A stretch of 64,000 nucleotides of DNA, taken from contig NC_085137.1 of assembly GCF_035046485.1 (NCBI RefSeq), forward strand, positions 483,160,252 to 483,224,251. The letters are read 5' to 3'. Each line of letters begins with the position of its first letter. The stretch's first letter is position 1. The notes under the pieces are model-generated. The model saw only the letters and a list, made by a program, of their open reading frames with translations. It had not been told where the DNA came from and searched no databases. The position numbers were made by a program, and so were the translations under genes. Source of the DNA: Aedes albopictus. Lineage: Eukaryota > Arthropoda > Insecta > Diptera > Culicidae. Positions 41,450 to 52,870 of the stretch are shown in pieces.

Positions 41450-43500
41450 AGACAAAGAGGAGTTCCAGGAGTAATATCATGATTAATTTCTAGAGAAATC
41501 CATGAATAAAAACTCTAGAGGATCTCCTGGATGAGTCTTAAGAAAAATCCCAGGAAGAATCAAAGGCATTTCTGAAAGTATCCAAGGAAAATTGCCTAGA
41601 AGAATCCCAGCAAGAATACCAGAAGAAATCCCTAGAGGGATTCCTGCAGGTGTCACAATAAGAATTTCTGGAGGAGACCTAGGAGGCATTGCTGACACAT
41701 TAGAGGCAGCAGGAATCGCATGTGGAATCCCGGGAGGAGTTCCTGGATGAAAGTCAAGATGGGTTCCTGGAGGAATCCAATGATAAATATTTGCATAAAT
41801 CCCAGGAAAAAAATCCTTTAAGATTTCCAGGAAGAAACACTGAAGGCAATGCTCCTATGAAGATTGCCTTGAATAATCCCAGCAAGTTTTTGGAGGAATC
41901 CCTGGAGAAATTCTTAGAATAATCCCCAGAAGAATTCCGTGAGGTATTTCAGTAAGTATTTCAGGAGGAGTCCTAGGAGGAATTGCTGGAAGAACCACAG
42001 CAGGAATATCTTGAGAAATCCAGCTCAAATTCCTGGAGGAAGAGCTTATGAGAGATTCCTGGGTAAAAAATCCTGGAGGAATCACCGGAGAGCTTCTGAA
42101 GAAATCACAGGAAAAATCTCAAGAGGTATTATTTGCAAGATTCTGGGATGTATCATTGTAGAAATATCAGCATAAATCCTAGGAGTAATTGCTGGAGGAA
42201 ACTACATAGGAAATGCCTGGGAGAACCCAAAGAAAAAATCCTTGGAATACCTAGAGAAGTCCCTGCAAAAACCGGTAAAGGTATTTTAAAAGAATTTATA
42301 ACGAAGGCCCTGATTGAATCGCAGAAGGAATTTCTGAAGGAATCTCAGGAAGATTTTCCGGAAGAATTTCAGCCACAATGCTAGGATAAATTCGTATAGG
42401 AATCACTAGAAGAATTTCTGGACGTATTGTAGTAAGAATTTATGGAGGAATTGCTGGAAGAACCGCAGGAAAACTTGTTTGAGGCATCCTTGAAGGAAGG
42501 CCAAAAGGAGTTTATGCAGGAATTTCTGGAGGAATCTTTGGATAAAATCTCTGAAGGAATTTCTGGATGAGTGCTTGGAGAAATCCGTGGTAGAACAATC
42601 AAAGAAATTTCTGCAAGAATTCCAGGAAGTTTTCCTGGAAAGATCCAAGCAAAAAAGCCAGGAGAAAGCTCTAGAAGATTCCGTAGCATAATTTCTAAAG
42701 TTCCACAGTTAGAATTTCTGGAGGAAGAATAGCTGGAATAACCGCAGGAATAGCTTGAGGAATCCCAGCTGGAATATCTGGAGGAATTCTTAGAATCAGG
42801 AATACTGGGGGTATCCTAAAAGTAGTTCCCCTAAAAATGCCTGGAAATCTCAGGAGGATTTCCCGAAAGTATTGCAGCAAGTAAGTATGCCAGGAGAATT
42901 CCCTAGAAGTATTTCTGAAGGAGTTCTAATAGGGATTGCTTGAAGAATTCCAGCTGGAATTTATGGAGGAATGGCAATCGAAGTTCTTGGAGAAGTCTTC
43001 TGTGGAATTTCTGGAAGAAACTCTGGAGGAAGTCTTGGATAAATCCTTGAAAAAATCTCTGGAAGAATCAGCGAAGGGATTTTTAGAAAAATCCAAGGGA
43101 GATTTTCCGGAAGAATTTCTGGAACTTCCCTAGTAGAATACCTGAAGGTACCATATTGAGAATTTTTGGAGGAGTTCTAAGAGAAATTGCTGCAAGAATC
43201 GCAGCAGGAGTTGCTTGAGGAATCCTAGCCACAATTCCCGGGGGAATGCCAATATAAGCTCCTGGAAGAATTCCATGAGAAATTTCTGGAAGAATCTCTA
43301 AATAAAATCTCTGAAGGAATTCCTGAAAGAATCACCGGAGAAACTTCTGAAAGGATCCCAGGAAGATTGTCTTGAATAATCCCACCAGCAATTCCTGAAG
43401 GAATCCCAATAGAATTTTTTAGAGGAATCCCTAGAAGAATTCCGAGAATTTCCTAAGAAATCGTAGGAGAAAATGCTGGACCAATATCTGCAGAAATTTC
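41450..43500. repeat. 24-bp array inside the hAT-type element, purine orientation
   Basis: About 2 kb of GGAATTCCTGGAGGAATC-like words in clear register, oriented opposite to 39700-40490. Apparent proteins rich in Glu-Glu-Phe-Leu or Ile-Pro-Pro are by-products of the 24-bp (8-codon) period. Confidence 0.75.
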
Positions 43501-43508
43501 TAGTATGT

Positions 43509-43800
43509 ACAAAGGGTGGCCAAAATGTTTGGGATAGGCAACTTTTTTTTCTCTCACAATAAAGTTCTACATGCTATAATTTTTCATAGAGTGCATCGAA
43601 AAAACTCAAAATTTTGACTGTTTGTCAACCTATTATATGTGCATCATTGGTACAAATTTGGGCTCAATTGATCAATCCTCCGCAAAGTAAGAACCGTTCC
43701 GGTAAAACACTATTTTTAAGATAACTAATTTTTGAGCTGTTATATCTCGGAAACCAGTGAACCGAATTAAATGAAATTTTGAACCCTCTGTACAACCCCA
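43509..43800. mobile_element. Truncated Tc1/mariner-like end
   Basis: After TA, the sequence AAAGGGTGGCCAAAATGTTT begins a segment whose style matches mariner-type MITE ends. No matching inverted end is found before the array resumes near 43800, so the copy appears truncated. Confidence 0.4.
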
Positions 43801-43970
43801 TCAGGACTGCCTGGAGAATCCTAAGGGAAGTTTATTGAAAGAAAAAACCGGTAGGAATCCATAAGAAAACCTAGAGAAATCACTGTATAAATAGATAGAG
43901 GTATTTCTGGAGAAATCCATAGAGAGTCTGTTGATTCTGACCCATAGGCGACAAACACATCTAAAGGTCC

Positions 43971-44187
43971 AATCTGCAAAAGAGAGGCTCTCTTTGTTCC
44001 GGTTCTCTTTAAATTATTACGATGTCACTGTGAACATTTTGACAACTTGTGATGTAAAGATCGGAAAAGGATTGTTTAATCTACCTTCCGATGCAAGAAG
44101 TAAATCAATTTTTATAAATACAAGCACGTTGTAATCGAAAGAGTGGTGACTTAAAAAGAGCCTCTCATCTGCACTTAGGACCTATAG
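43971..44187. mobile_element. 217-bp hairpin element
   Basis: CTAAAGGTCCAATCTGCA at the left pairs with the complement of CTATAGGTCCTAAGTGCA at the right, and the inner arms share GAGAGGCTCT. The loop is coding-poor. No clear target duplication beyond TA. Confidence 0.55.
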
Positions 44188-44394
44188 AAATGTTTGGCCT
44201 GAATATCCTAAACGCCAAAACGTATAACAAGTATTTAAGTAATTCTGGGTGTGCTTAAGTTTTGTTGAAATGTGTCATTAATAAATATTAGAATTATTGT
44301 GTTAAGTTTTAAATATTAGGTGTCTGTCAAGAGAAGATTCTAGGGGGTGCCAGGCACCCCTGGAACCCCCCCTAGCTACACCAGTGTCCATGAT

Positions 44395-45730
44395 ACTCGT
44401 ATCGTAAACACTCAAGAATTGTGAAACACACAGCTATGAGAAACTGAGAACAAGAGATATGTGCAGCTAATAGGGCGATAAGTCTAGAATTGATTAGCGA
44501 CTAAACATCAATTTGGTCGCTAACGGTCGCAAATGGATTTGCGAATAATTCCATGATTGAGGTTACAAACAAATTGTAGAATCATTCAGCATAATTTCTG
44601 CAGACAAAAAAGAACAAAAATAATGAAACTGGGTCAGTAATGAGAGCATACATATACAAGCAACGGATTTTGAAGGAAAATCCCTACATGGCCACGCAGC
44701 ACATTAAGGGTCGAATCTCCGTTCTAATAAAGTATAATCATCGACGCAATTTCAAATGTATGGTTTGGTGGCTCCTAGCCCTATCCCAAATGCATGTTAT
44801 AGTAACGGACAAACATTCTCATTAGTTTGATCATAACGTTAAACCGCTTTACCTCTATGCGTGTGAGGCTTGTAGTAAAGCAGTGTTTGCCGATTCAAAA
44901 ACGTCATAAAGCTTTTAGCGTTCTCCAACCAGCCTTTCCAGATGTCTAAACGATTCAATACTTAACAGTGCATACCCCTGTTTACGTTCTTTCGTCAGCA
45001 AACCGAACGCAATATAATGGTCGACAACACATCCTACCGAGCCGAGCCAAAACGGAGAAAGAAAGGTGTGGCCGGCTGATCACCAGCAAGTGTTTTGGCG
45101 AAGAAAGTTTCTTTCTCCAGCCAGGCACAAGAACCGTTTATTGTGCGCAAATCGTCCGAAAGTGAATCGAACGTTTTCTACCGCTTGGTCTGGCCCGGCT
45201 CGGTCCGTCCGTACCAAGGGAAATTCCACGCTTGGCTATATTCATTCTTCGATTGCGGCGGAAAACGTCTGCCAAAACATCCCGGGCCAGGCCACAGCTA
45301 TAGGCAAATTGCGTTGCTTCTTTTTCAATTATGTGACTGCTGCTGCTGCTGCCGTGGAGTTTCTTCATTCATCGTGCTTACTCACAAAAGAGCTGGCTGA
45401 GCAGAGGCTTCAGCCCGAGGTGAGAAAGTCATTAATCAATTTAAGACCTCCGTTTTCAGTATCGCTCAACTCCCCCAGCCACAGCCAGCCAGCCAGTCAG
45501 CACTACTGATGGGGCTGCGGTTGGACAGCAGCAGAGCCACTCGATATCGGTTGAAGTTGAACGTTAAGGGGATGTGGAGTTGAACTTTTAAAATTAAACA
45601 CATTTAACATTTCTTTAAACCCTAGAAAGATGATGGGGTCAATATGATCCAAAAAAGCACGCCGAACGTGCACTTCTTTAGCATGGCGTGACGAGCCTAT
45701 CCTTACATCCAAGGACGGGAAAATATAAGT
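44395..45730. other. Unique DNA, no gene recognised
   Basis: The section 44990-45500 is GC-richer, with CTG repeats (45341-45355) and overlapping open frames on both strands, but I recognise no domain and no splice-linked structure. It may be exonic or conserved noncoding DNA. Confidence 0.3.
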
Positions 45731-45739
45731 TGATTAGTT

Positions 45740-46530
45740 AATTATAGAAATCTTTCTACATAGGTTACTTTCTAGACAGAAGTTAAGGGAAACTCTAGAT
45801 AAACATCCTGCAAAACTTCTTACAGATATTCTAGAAACCTCTTCGCAGAGTTTCCAGAAATCTTTCGTCAGAGGTTCCTCTTCCGAGATTCGCAAAATTT
45901 CCTCAAAGTGAGTTTCCCACAATAGCTACCGGGAAGTTCACAAAACTGCCGTCTTGAGAGTCCTCCATGATCCCATCTGAGAGAACTGACTACTGACCTG
46001 AAGACCTCAAGCCAAAAACCAACAAAATCAAACTATTCCCAAAGTTAGAATATCATTTAAATAAATCTTAGAATCTCATCCATGGAATTCAAGAAGCCTC
46101 TTCCTCCTAGGGATTTGTAGAGCTTACTCCAAGGGTCTTGATTTTTTTTTTCGATAAATACCCACAATCTCTTTCAAAAGATTTGCAAAGTGTTTCATGG
46201 GGCGTTCATAAAGCTTTTTTTCGAAAGAGAATTTCTCAGAATCTCCGTCAGAAGATATGTAGAACATCCGCCAAAGACATATGAAGATCTTTCAAAATGA
46301 GTCTTTGTCGAGTAATTCTCAAAATATTTCACAGGAGATCATCAGAGTTCTTTCAATTATCAATTCACCCCGCTCAAGATATTCTCATCAGCTGAATATC
46401 TATCAAGAGATTCCCATATACTCTCAAAGGAGTCTCAGACTGTCTGTGGAGATTCCCAGAATCTCCCCGAGGATCTTCTTCGATGGTTTCGTAGAATTAT
46501 CTTCGAAGTAATTCATGCCAAAATTTCACC
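45740..46530. repeat. Degenerate array, TTTC/AGAGATT type
   Basis: Loosely periodic pyrimidine-rich words (TTCCAGAAATCTTTCGTC, TCAGAGG) resembling a worn version of the 24-bp family. Confidence 0.45.
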
Positions 46531-46633
46531 ACTGACTTATTTTCTAGTTCCTATACCTTCAGAAATTTCTTTTACAATTGCTTTGTCTATTTCTTCAGAA
46601 AGTATTTCAAATTTGTTAACCAATTTCAGCATA

Positions 46634-47311
46634 ACGATCAAAAACGATCAATTCTGACTATACATGTCAATGGTTGCTCCTCCGTGATTGATCTGAACTG
46701 GTACCAGTTGCACTGTGATCCAACTGAATAAGGGGCTGGGACATTCCACTTATTCTCAAAGTGCAATTTCAGCAGCTCATGCATATTTGATCAATAACGG
46801 CGCCGGCCAAGTCCTTATAGTCAGCTGGGAAGGGAAAGGAATGTTAGAGTGTACTGGTTGTTGCTACTAGAGACCGAGAGCACTCTGCGTCCCCACAACC
46901 CGCACGGACTGGGGTATTTGTTAGACGGAAAGGATGGGAGATCTGGGAGTCACCGTTGGGTCGGTGATGCGATCCATGGATAGGGTTATTTATAGTGTTC
47001 GTGATAGATTGTGTGGTGAATAAGGTCAAGCGGCACAGCACGCTTTGGTTGCATAACTTATAGGCGTTATATATACACTGTGCTGTGAGTGGAAGTTGGA
47101 AGGGAGGGAAACGACTTTTTTTTCAATTCGTTTCTGGTTCTAGCGATGGCTATGAACATATGAATATACATGAGTTGTATATGTAGAGAAGAGAGAGTGA
47201 GAGAAAGTGGATAGAAAGATACAAAGTAGGATGAAAAGGACGGGCCAGGGATTGAACCCATGACCTTCTGCATACGAATCAGAAGCGGTAGCCACAAGAC
47301 CACCAAGCCCG
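46634..47311 (-). mobile_element. 678-bp SINE-like insertion with 22-bp target duplication
   Basis: On the minus strand the tRNA-like head starts at 47311 (CGGGCTTGGTGGTCTTGTGG; B box GGGTTCAATCCC at ~47253-47242). A pyrimidine-rich body follows, then about 400 bp of unrelated 3' sequence ending in GATCGTTTTTGATCGT. The flanks TTTGTTAACCAATTTCAGCA plus TA are identical at 46612-46633 and 47312-47333. Such a long exact duplication supports recent LINE-assisted insertion. The length is unusual for a SINE, so the 3' part may be a second module that moved with it. Confidence 0.8.
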
Positions 47312-47339
47312 TTTGTTAACCAATTTCAGCATAGCCGAA

Positions 47340-48600
47340 AAACTAGAAATTAGTAATACTATTAGGATTTTTTCAATTTCTTCATCTTTTTTTAAGAATT
47401 TCTTAAAGAAATTCCTTAGAATATTGCTTCTGCAATTTTTTTGAAAACTTTTTTGGCAAATTTTCTTGAGAATTACAACAGTGGTTGAATTTGTCTAGCA
47501 ATTCCTCTGAAATCCCATCAGCCATTTCATGAGTAATTTTTACGGTAATCCCATTGTTCAATCCCTCGACAATTTTTTTGAGAATTCTTTTTGTTATTTA
47601 AGATTATTAAGATTATTTTAATATTTTCTTTGCATTTAACTGTATTAAAATTGATTTCTCTTGAATCTTCTTCCGCAATCCTTTTGTGAATTGTTTCAGT
47701 AATTCTTTCAAACAAATCAGTAATTCCTTTGCAATTTTTTCTGGCATTTTCTATGGCAGCTTTTTCAACAATTCTTCGGAAATTCCTTCGGCCATACGTT
47801 TGAAGATTTCTCAGCCAATTATTTTATTGATCCCTTTCACAATTTCGTCAACATATTCTTTGTGGTTTTTTTTTTGTCATTCCTTTGGAAATTTCTCACA
47901 CAGAAATACAGAAACATCTCATTGGAATTGCCGAAGAAATTTTTGGAGAAAGTGCAGAAAAATTCACAATGGAATTTCAGAATGAATTGTTATTTCCAAA
48001 AAAAATAACTGAAGGAATTCGAAAACTAATTTTCGAAGAAACTCTCAAAGGAATTCTCCACGAAAACGCCGAAAAAATCTGGAAAACCGTCTGAGCAAAC
48101 TCTTCGAAGAGCTGGCAAAAGAATGTTTATAGAAGTTACCTAAGAAGTTCCTGCAGGAATTTCGGACGAAGTTGTTGAAAAAAGAAAAAAATAAATGTTC
48201 ATAAAATTCTTCCTCAAGAAATTGCGGAAGTATTTCCAATGGAAACGGTCAAATCAATTCCGAAGAAATGCTGAAAAATATTCTCAAGAAGATGTTGAAG
48301 TAATTTCCATGGAAATTCCAGGAAGAAGGTACAAAGTGTGGCTTGAAGAATTTCTGAACGAATGAACGATTTTTTTTTCTTTTCAACACACATATTGATT
48401 CTTAAGAAATTCCCAAAAGAATTTACGAAGGAATTCCTAGAAATAAAAGAAGACATTTCAAAAGAATTGCTAAAGAAATTTTCAAACAAACTATCGAAAA
48501 ATTCGCCAAAAACTGCCGAAAGAACTCCCAAAGGCATTGATAAAGAAAATCCCAAAGAAATTTTTCATCGGGAGGTAGAAGCTCAAGTAAAATATCATCT
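47340..48600. repeat. 24-bp array, both orientations
   Basis: Pyrimidine-oriented until about 47900 (CAATTCCTTTG words), then purine-oriented (GAAGGAATTCGAAAACT words). The switch near 47900 makes a weak large inverted repeat. No gene is supported. Confidence 0.55.
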
Positions 48601-48839
48601 CCTGAGTGCTCATTAAAAACACCAGCCCCGGCGAAGACTGGCGCTTCAGCCTAGCATTTAAGCACAAAACAGATGTGTATCTTCGAACAAATGTGAAGTT
48701 TCAAGGTGGAAGTAGTAAATTTTCACTTGAAAAACTATATTGGAATGAATTTCCATGGGAAAATAAAAAATCATCAAAGCGTGCTACGCCGCCTCCCTAT
48801 GCTCGCTGCAGGCTAAAGCTTGACTTCCACCACCAGGTT

Positions 48840-51370
48840 CGCTAGTGTTGAGCTATCAAACGGGCATTGCTTTTCGTGACGAAGATTCACCCCCGTGATT
48901 TAAGCACTGTAGTTGGAAGAAATGCCAATGCAGAACCCGTAGTTTCCGGGAAGGTAAGCCCAGCTCCCTAGGGTAAAAAGACTAGCACCGAAAAATCATC
49001 AAGAGAAGAATGCGAACCGATACTAATGGCGACGACCACAGCGACGAAAAGAGACTTGCGATTCTCTACTTCATCGGGAGCACCCACATACTCGCTGATA
49101 TACTGAAGGACCTCGGGTTCGGAATTGTAGCGCTGCAGGAGGTGTGTTGGACAGGATCTATGGTGCGAACATTTAAAAGTAAACATACCTTCTACCAACG
49201 TTGTGGCAACACACGTGAGCTGGGAACAGCTTTTATAGTGATAGGCAGCATGCAGAGATGCGTAATCGGTTGGTAGCCGATCGACGAAAGAATGTTCAGG
49301 TTGAGGATCAAGGGCCGATTCTTCAACATCAGCCACCGCATACGCGCAGAATCTCGAGACGGCGTTGCCAGTCGAGGGTGTGCCTCTCTGGAGGATTGCT
49401 GGAGTACAATCAAAGCAACCATCAACAACGCAGCCGAGACCACCATCGGGTATGTAGAACGGAGTCGACGGAACGATTGGTTCGACGAGCGGTTTTAGAG
49501 AAGGACACAGTGCGAGCGGTAATGCTGCAGCATGGAACCCGACAGAATGTGGACCGATACAGACAGGAGTGGAAGCAGCAGACCCGCCTCTTTCGGGAGA
49601 AAAAGCGCCACCTGGAAGAAACGGAGTGCGAGGAAATGGAACTGCTGTGCCGTTCACAAGAAACACGAAAGTTCTACCAGAAGCTCAACGCATCCCGCAA
49701 AGGCTTCGTACCACATCTGCACATCTGTAGGGATAAGGACGGGATACTCCTGACAGACAAACGTGAGGTGATGGAAAGGTGGAAGCAGCACTTCGACGAG
49801 CACCTGAATGGTGACGAAAATGTAGGCACGGGGGATCAGCGAAGGAAATGACTATGTGGGTGCAGTAGATGACGGGAACGTACCAACTCCCATGCTGAGG
49901 GAAGTTAAGGATGTCATCCACCAGCTCAGAAACAACAAAGCGGTTGGTAAGGATGGTATCGCAGCAGAACTCTTTAAGATGGGCCCGGAAAAGTTGGCCA
50001 CCTGTCTGCACTGGTTAGTAGTCACGATCTGGGAAATCGAACAGCTACCGGAGGAGTGAAAGGATGGGGTAATCTGTCCCTTTCCCAAGAAAAGCGACTA
50101 CTTGAAATGTAAGAACTGTGAGAGCGATCACTATTTTGAATGCTGCCTACAAAGTTAGGGTGGGGCTAATTTCAAAAAATCTCCCCGATATATGATTTCT
50201 CAAGTGGAAAGTGATCTACTAGTCGAAATAAGTCAGCTGTACAAAAAAGGGGGATTTCGGTTGATATTTAGGGGTGGCGCAAAGGGTTCAAGTGAAATTT
50301 TTGCTAGAACAAACTTTCAAAAATCATTTCAAATTTAATTTTCAAACTTATTTTTTCTAGACTAAATCGGTGATTCTAGAACCCAATTGGGCCAAATTTG
50401 TGCTCAAAATTGCGATATCTCCACTGGTTTCTGAGATATTTGAAAAAAAATGTCGTTTTTCAGTATTTTTTGGGTTGGGTACCAAAATATGACATTTTTT
50501 TAAATATCTCGGAAACCAGTGGAGATATCGCAATTTTGAGCACAAATTTGGTCCAATTGGGTTCTAGAATCACCGATTTAGTCTAGAAAAAATAAGCTTG
50601 AAAATTAAATTTGAAATGATTTTTGAAAGTTTGTTCTTGCAAAAATTTCACTTGAACTTTTTGCGCCACCCCTAAATATCAACCGAAATCGCTCATTTTT
50701 GTACAACTGACTTATTTCGACTAGTAGATCACTTTCCACTTGGGAAATCATATATCGGAGAGATTTTTTGAAATAAGCCCCACCCTACTACAAAGTGCTA
50801 TCTCAGATCATCTTCCGTCGTCTGTCACCTAAAACGAATGAGTTTGTAGGAAGTTATGAGGCCGGTTTCATCGACGGCCGGTCGACAACTGACCAGATCT
50901 TCACCTTACGGCAAATCCTCCAGAAATGTCATGAATACCAGGTCCGAAGCATCACCTGTACGTCGACTTCAAAGCGGCTTACGGCAGTATCGACCCCACA
51001 AAGCTATGGAAAATCATGGACGAAAACGGCTTCCCTGGGAAGCCGACTAGACTACTGAAGCAACGATGGACGGTGTGCAAAACTGCGTAAGAGTTTCTGG
51101 TGAACTATCAAGTTCATTCGACGAGGACTGCGGCAAGGTGATGGACTCTCCTGCTTACTGCTATTCATCATCGCCCTGTAGGTGTTATGCGACGAGCCGC
51201 GCTCAACAGCCGGAGTACGCTCTTTACGAAATCCGGCCAATTTGTCTGTTTTGTGGATGGCATGGATATTATTACTAGTACATTTGGAACGGTGGCAGAA
51301 CTGTACACCCGCCTGAAACGAGAAGTAGCAAAGGTCGGACTGGTAGTGAGTGCGGCTAAAACAAATTACA
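48840..51370 (+). pseudogene. RTE-like LINE pseudogene, interrupted by a MITE
   Basis: The endonuclease start, IVALQEVCWTGS, is at ~49121-49156. An in-frame TAG follows at 49274-49276. The middle of the endonuclease is deleted after GRFFNIS (~49335). A frameshift occurs near 49490. The linker then reads KQHFDEHLNGDENVGTGDQR (~49782-49842). RT then reads NNKAVGKDGIAAELFKMGPE (~49934-49991) with a TGA at 50057-50059 where Trp is expected. The MITE at 50156-50787 splits it. It resumes with GFIDGRSTTDQIFTLRQIL (~50867-50924) and ends near 51370. The catalytic box is FVDGMD instead of FADDMD, so the copy is dead. Family by comparison from memory: RTE clade, JAM1-like. Confidence 0.75.
50156..50787. 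mobile_element. 632-bp foldback MITE, TAGGGTGGGGC termini
   Basis: Left TAGGGTGGGGCTAATTTC pairs with the complement of GAAATAAGCCCCACCCTA. The whole length folds, with inner arms sharing AACCAGTGGAGATATCGCAA. CTACAAAGT flanks both sides (50147-50155, 50788-50796). The host LINE reading is continuous when the insert is disregarded, so the insertion site is precise. It is the third member, by termini, of the TAGnGTGG group in this window. Confidence 0.9.
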
Positions 51371-52010
51371 GAATATCCCTCTTAAAAGGTCAACTATTGT
51401 TAATAAATAATTCCACATGATTCTGTTCGTTCACTCTACTCCGTAGAATCCTTCACACCGAATCATTCAGAATACCGCATACCTTTACCAGCAGCACGCA
51501 CGCTGTTATTACCAAAATGCATTATATCAATTCAACTCAACATATCGTATCGCATCGCCCGGGACGGGGGCCGTGTTTTCGCTTTTCGGCACGTTTCGAT
51601 TTCATTCAAATTCGGCTCCTACCCTGCTGAGGAGGTGAAGAGTGTTGTTTAATGCTTCTCCTAGCTTTCAAAACGCTGCTGCTGCTGCTGTTGAGCATAA
51701 TGGCCCCGCTATTCTTGAAGCCGCATTATCAGAAGCGAACGACGACGACCCTGCGACGCAGAAAAGGCAATTAAGTTATGCGCGCAGTGTCACGGTGGCG
51801 GCGTTGACCACTGTTAATACCTTACGCATTGGTGCTCGCCATCATTCAGGTGGACGAACATCATCAACTCAACTGTTTGTTTGCGGTTATTAAAATTGCA
51901 AACGCATAGTTTCGGTCCTTATCGGTTGCGGTGGTGACTCCCTTTTGGCTTTCTTTCCATTGTATTTCAGCAGCGAATCCAGGTCACCAGTTCAAATTGT
52001 GTAACAGTTC
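51371..52010. other. Unique DNA, no gene recognised
   Basis: GC-richer than average with CTG repeats (51673-51690). Open frames are short and unrecognised. Confidence 0.3.
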
Positions 52011-52012
52011 CG

Positions 52013-52018
52013 TTTATT
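52013..52018 (-). terminator. Polyadenylation signal AATAAA of the small secreted gene
   Basis: AATAAA on the minus strand, about 75 nt past the stop codon at 52092, a normal distance for a short 3' UTR. Confidence 0.5.
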
Positions 52019-52091
52019 ACCTTATTCAACCGAAGTTAGAGGGCCGGTGCGGTGGACGTCACGTCACACTCGCCATAACTTGGCTCGTTCC

Positions 52092-52403
52092 TCATTCAGA
52101 ACCGTTGGAGTCGGTGGCGTTCAGCTGTGGGAGTGATCCGTTGTAGCGCAGGTCACACAACCAATCGGGAACGATCATGGGGAGAAGATCGAAATGCCGC
52201 ACTATGTCGTCGGATCCATTACTGGACTCACTAGGGGATGAATCGTTGCGTCTGGCATTTCTGAGCCAGGATGGCGGAATCTCCGGTCCTAGACCCCACC
52301 AACAGGGCCAACGACGAGAGATGACTCGGCTTTCTACTGGGGGAGATAAGTAGCATATTGCTAGGACTGCGAAAAAAGTTACCACTGTCAGCGAGAGCTT
52401 CAT
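52092..52403 (-). CDS. Small secreted protein with an internal duplication, unrecognised
   Basis: 103 residues, no intron needed. Residues 1-25 form a classical signal peptide: Lys at 2, hydrophobic core 5-18, probable cleavage after PPVES at 25. The mature part is about 78 residues with two Cys (34, 83), Trp-rich around 32-36, and N-glycosylation sequons at Asn 53, 62, 88, 95 and 100. Residues 40-64 and 75-102 look like a duplication. P-x-I-x-P-x-W-L-x3-R-x-N aligns without gaps at an offset of 35, and each half ends in SNGS followed by D or E. A TATA box lies upstream and AATAAA downstream, so the unit looks complete. It would act extracellularly. I do not recognise the family; a lineage-specific peptide such as a salivary or reproductive protein is possible but unproven. 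Confidence 0.6.
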   Translation of the reverse strand: MKLSLTVVTFFAVLAICYLSPPVESRVISRRWPCWWGLGPEIPPSWLRNARRNDSSPSESSNGSDDIVRHFDLLPMIVPDWLCDLRYNGSLPQLNATDSNGSE

Positions 52404-52457
52404 CGTGACGACGATATACGAGGTGTAATTTTGAAATGAAAACAGGTGGCTCGAGAA

Positions 52458-52465
52458 ATTTATAG
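52458..52465 (-). promoter_or_regulatory. TATA box of the small secreted gene
   Basis: TATAAATT on the minus strand, about 60 nt before the start codon. An initiator-like TCATTT lies about 25 nt downstream (~52438), leaving a short 5' UTR. Confidence 0.5.
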
Positions 52466-52669
52466 TTGAGCAAAACTAATATAATTGAACAGATGCTTGA
52501 ATAAATTAATATGCATACGCCAATAACCTAACGTTTGCTACTTGACATACAATGATGTTTATGGAATTGGGCAAATATGGATGGACTAATGTTAACTCCA
52601 TACCGTGGCATCCCATGACGTTCACAAGGTCGATCTTGCGAGATCTTTCCCACTACGGCATTCAGCGAG

Positions 52670-52870
52670 TAAATGTGAGTAGAGCAGATTGGTCCTGTAT
52701 TACACTGACGTAGATGTTTCTTCTATTACCCTGATCTGCCATGCCTACGTTCTTCCTGCCATTCAGGTGCACATTGAAGTGTTCCTTCCTCCTTTCAATC
52801 GTCTCAGTTACAGGCTGCGTTGAGCTTCTGGTATAGAATCTCGAACCTCGAAAAGCGTTCTCCTCCAGAA
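52670..52870 (-). pseudogene. Antisense fragment of an RTE-like LINE linker region
   Basis: The minus strand encodes ERRKEHFNVHLNGRKNVGMA (~52803-52744), close to the ERWKQHFDEHLNGDENVGTG segment of the element at 48840-51370. It is a short fragment with no ends resolved. Confidence 0.65.

Larger units (their letters stand above)
39448..44386. mobile_element. 4.9-kb hAT-type nonautonomous element filled with repeats
   Basis: The left terminus CATTGGCGTATCTAGG and the right terminus, the complement of CACTGGTGTAGCTAGGGGG, match the hAT consensus start (CAGTGGCGTAGCTAGG type). TCCATGAT flanks both ends (39440-39447, 44387-44394), the 8-bp duplication expected of hAT. Just inside both ends is a GGGGGTGCC motif (39475-39500; 44345-44351). 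The interior has no transposase. It holds the 24-bp array (39700-40490, 41450-43490), SINE pieces (40498-41370), a mariner-like end (43509) and a small hairpin (43971). Confidence 0.75.

Noticed and set aside
47241..47311. Functional tRNA gene on the minus strand
   Set aside because: The A and B boxes belong to a SINE head. The sequence continues into a SINE body and the whole is bounded by a 22-bp duplication.
48968..49666. 232-residue open frame on the minus strand
   Set aside because: It lies antisense to the RTE-like LINE pseudogene and has no recognisable motif. It is a shadow of the plus-strand coding sequence.
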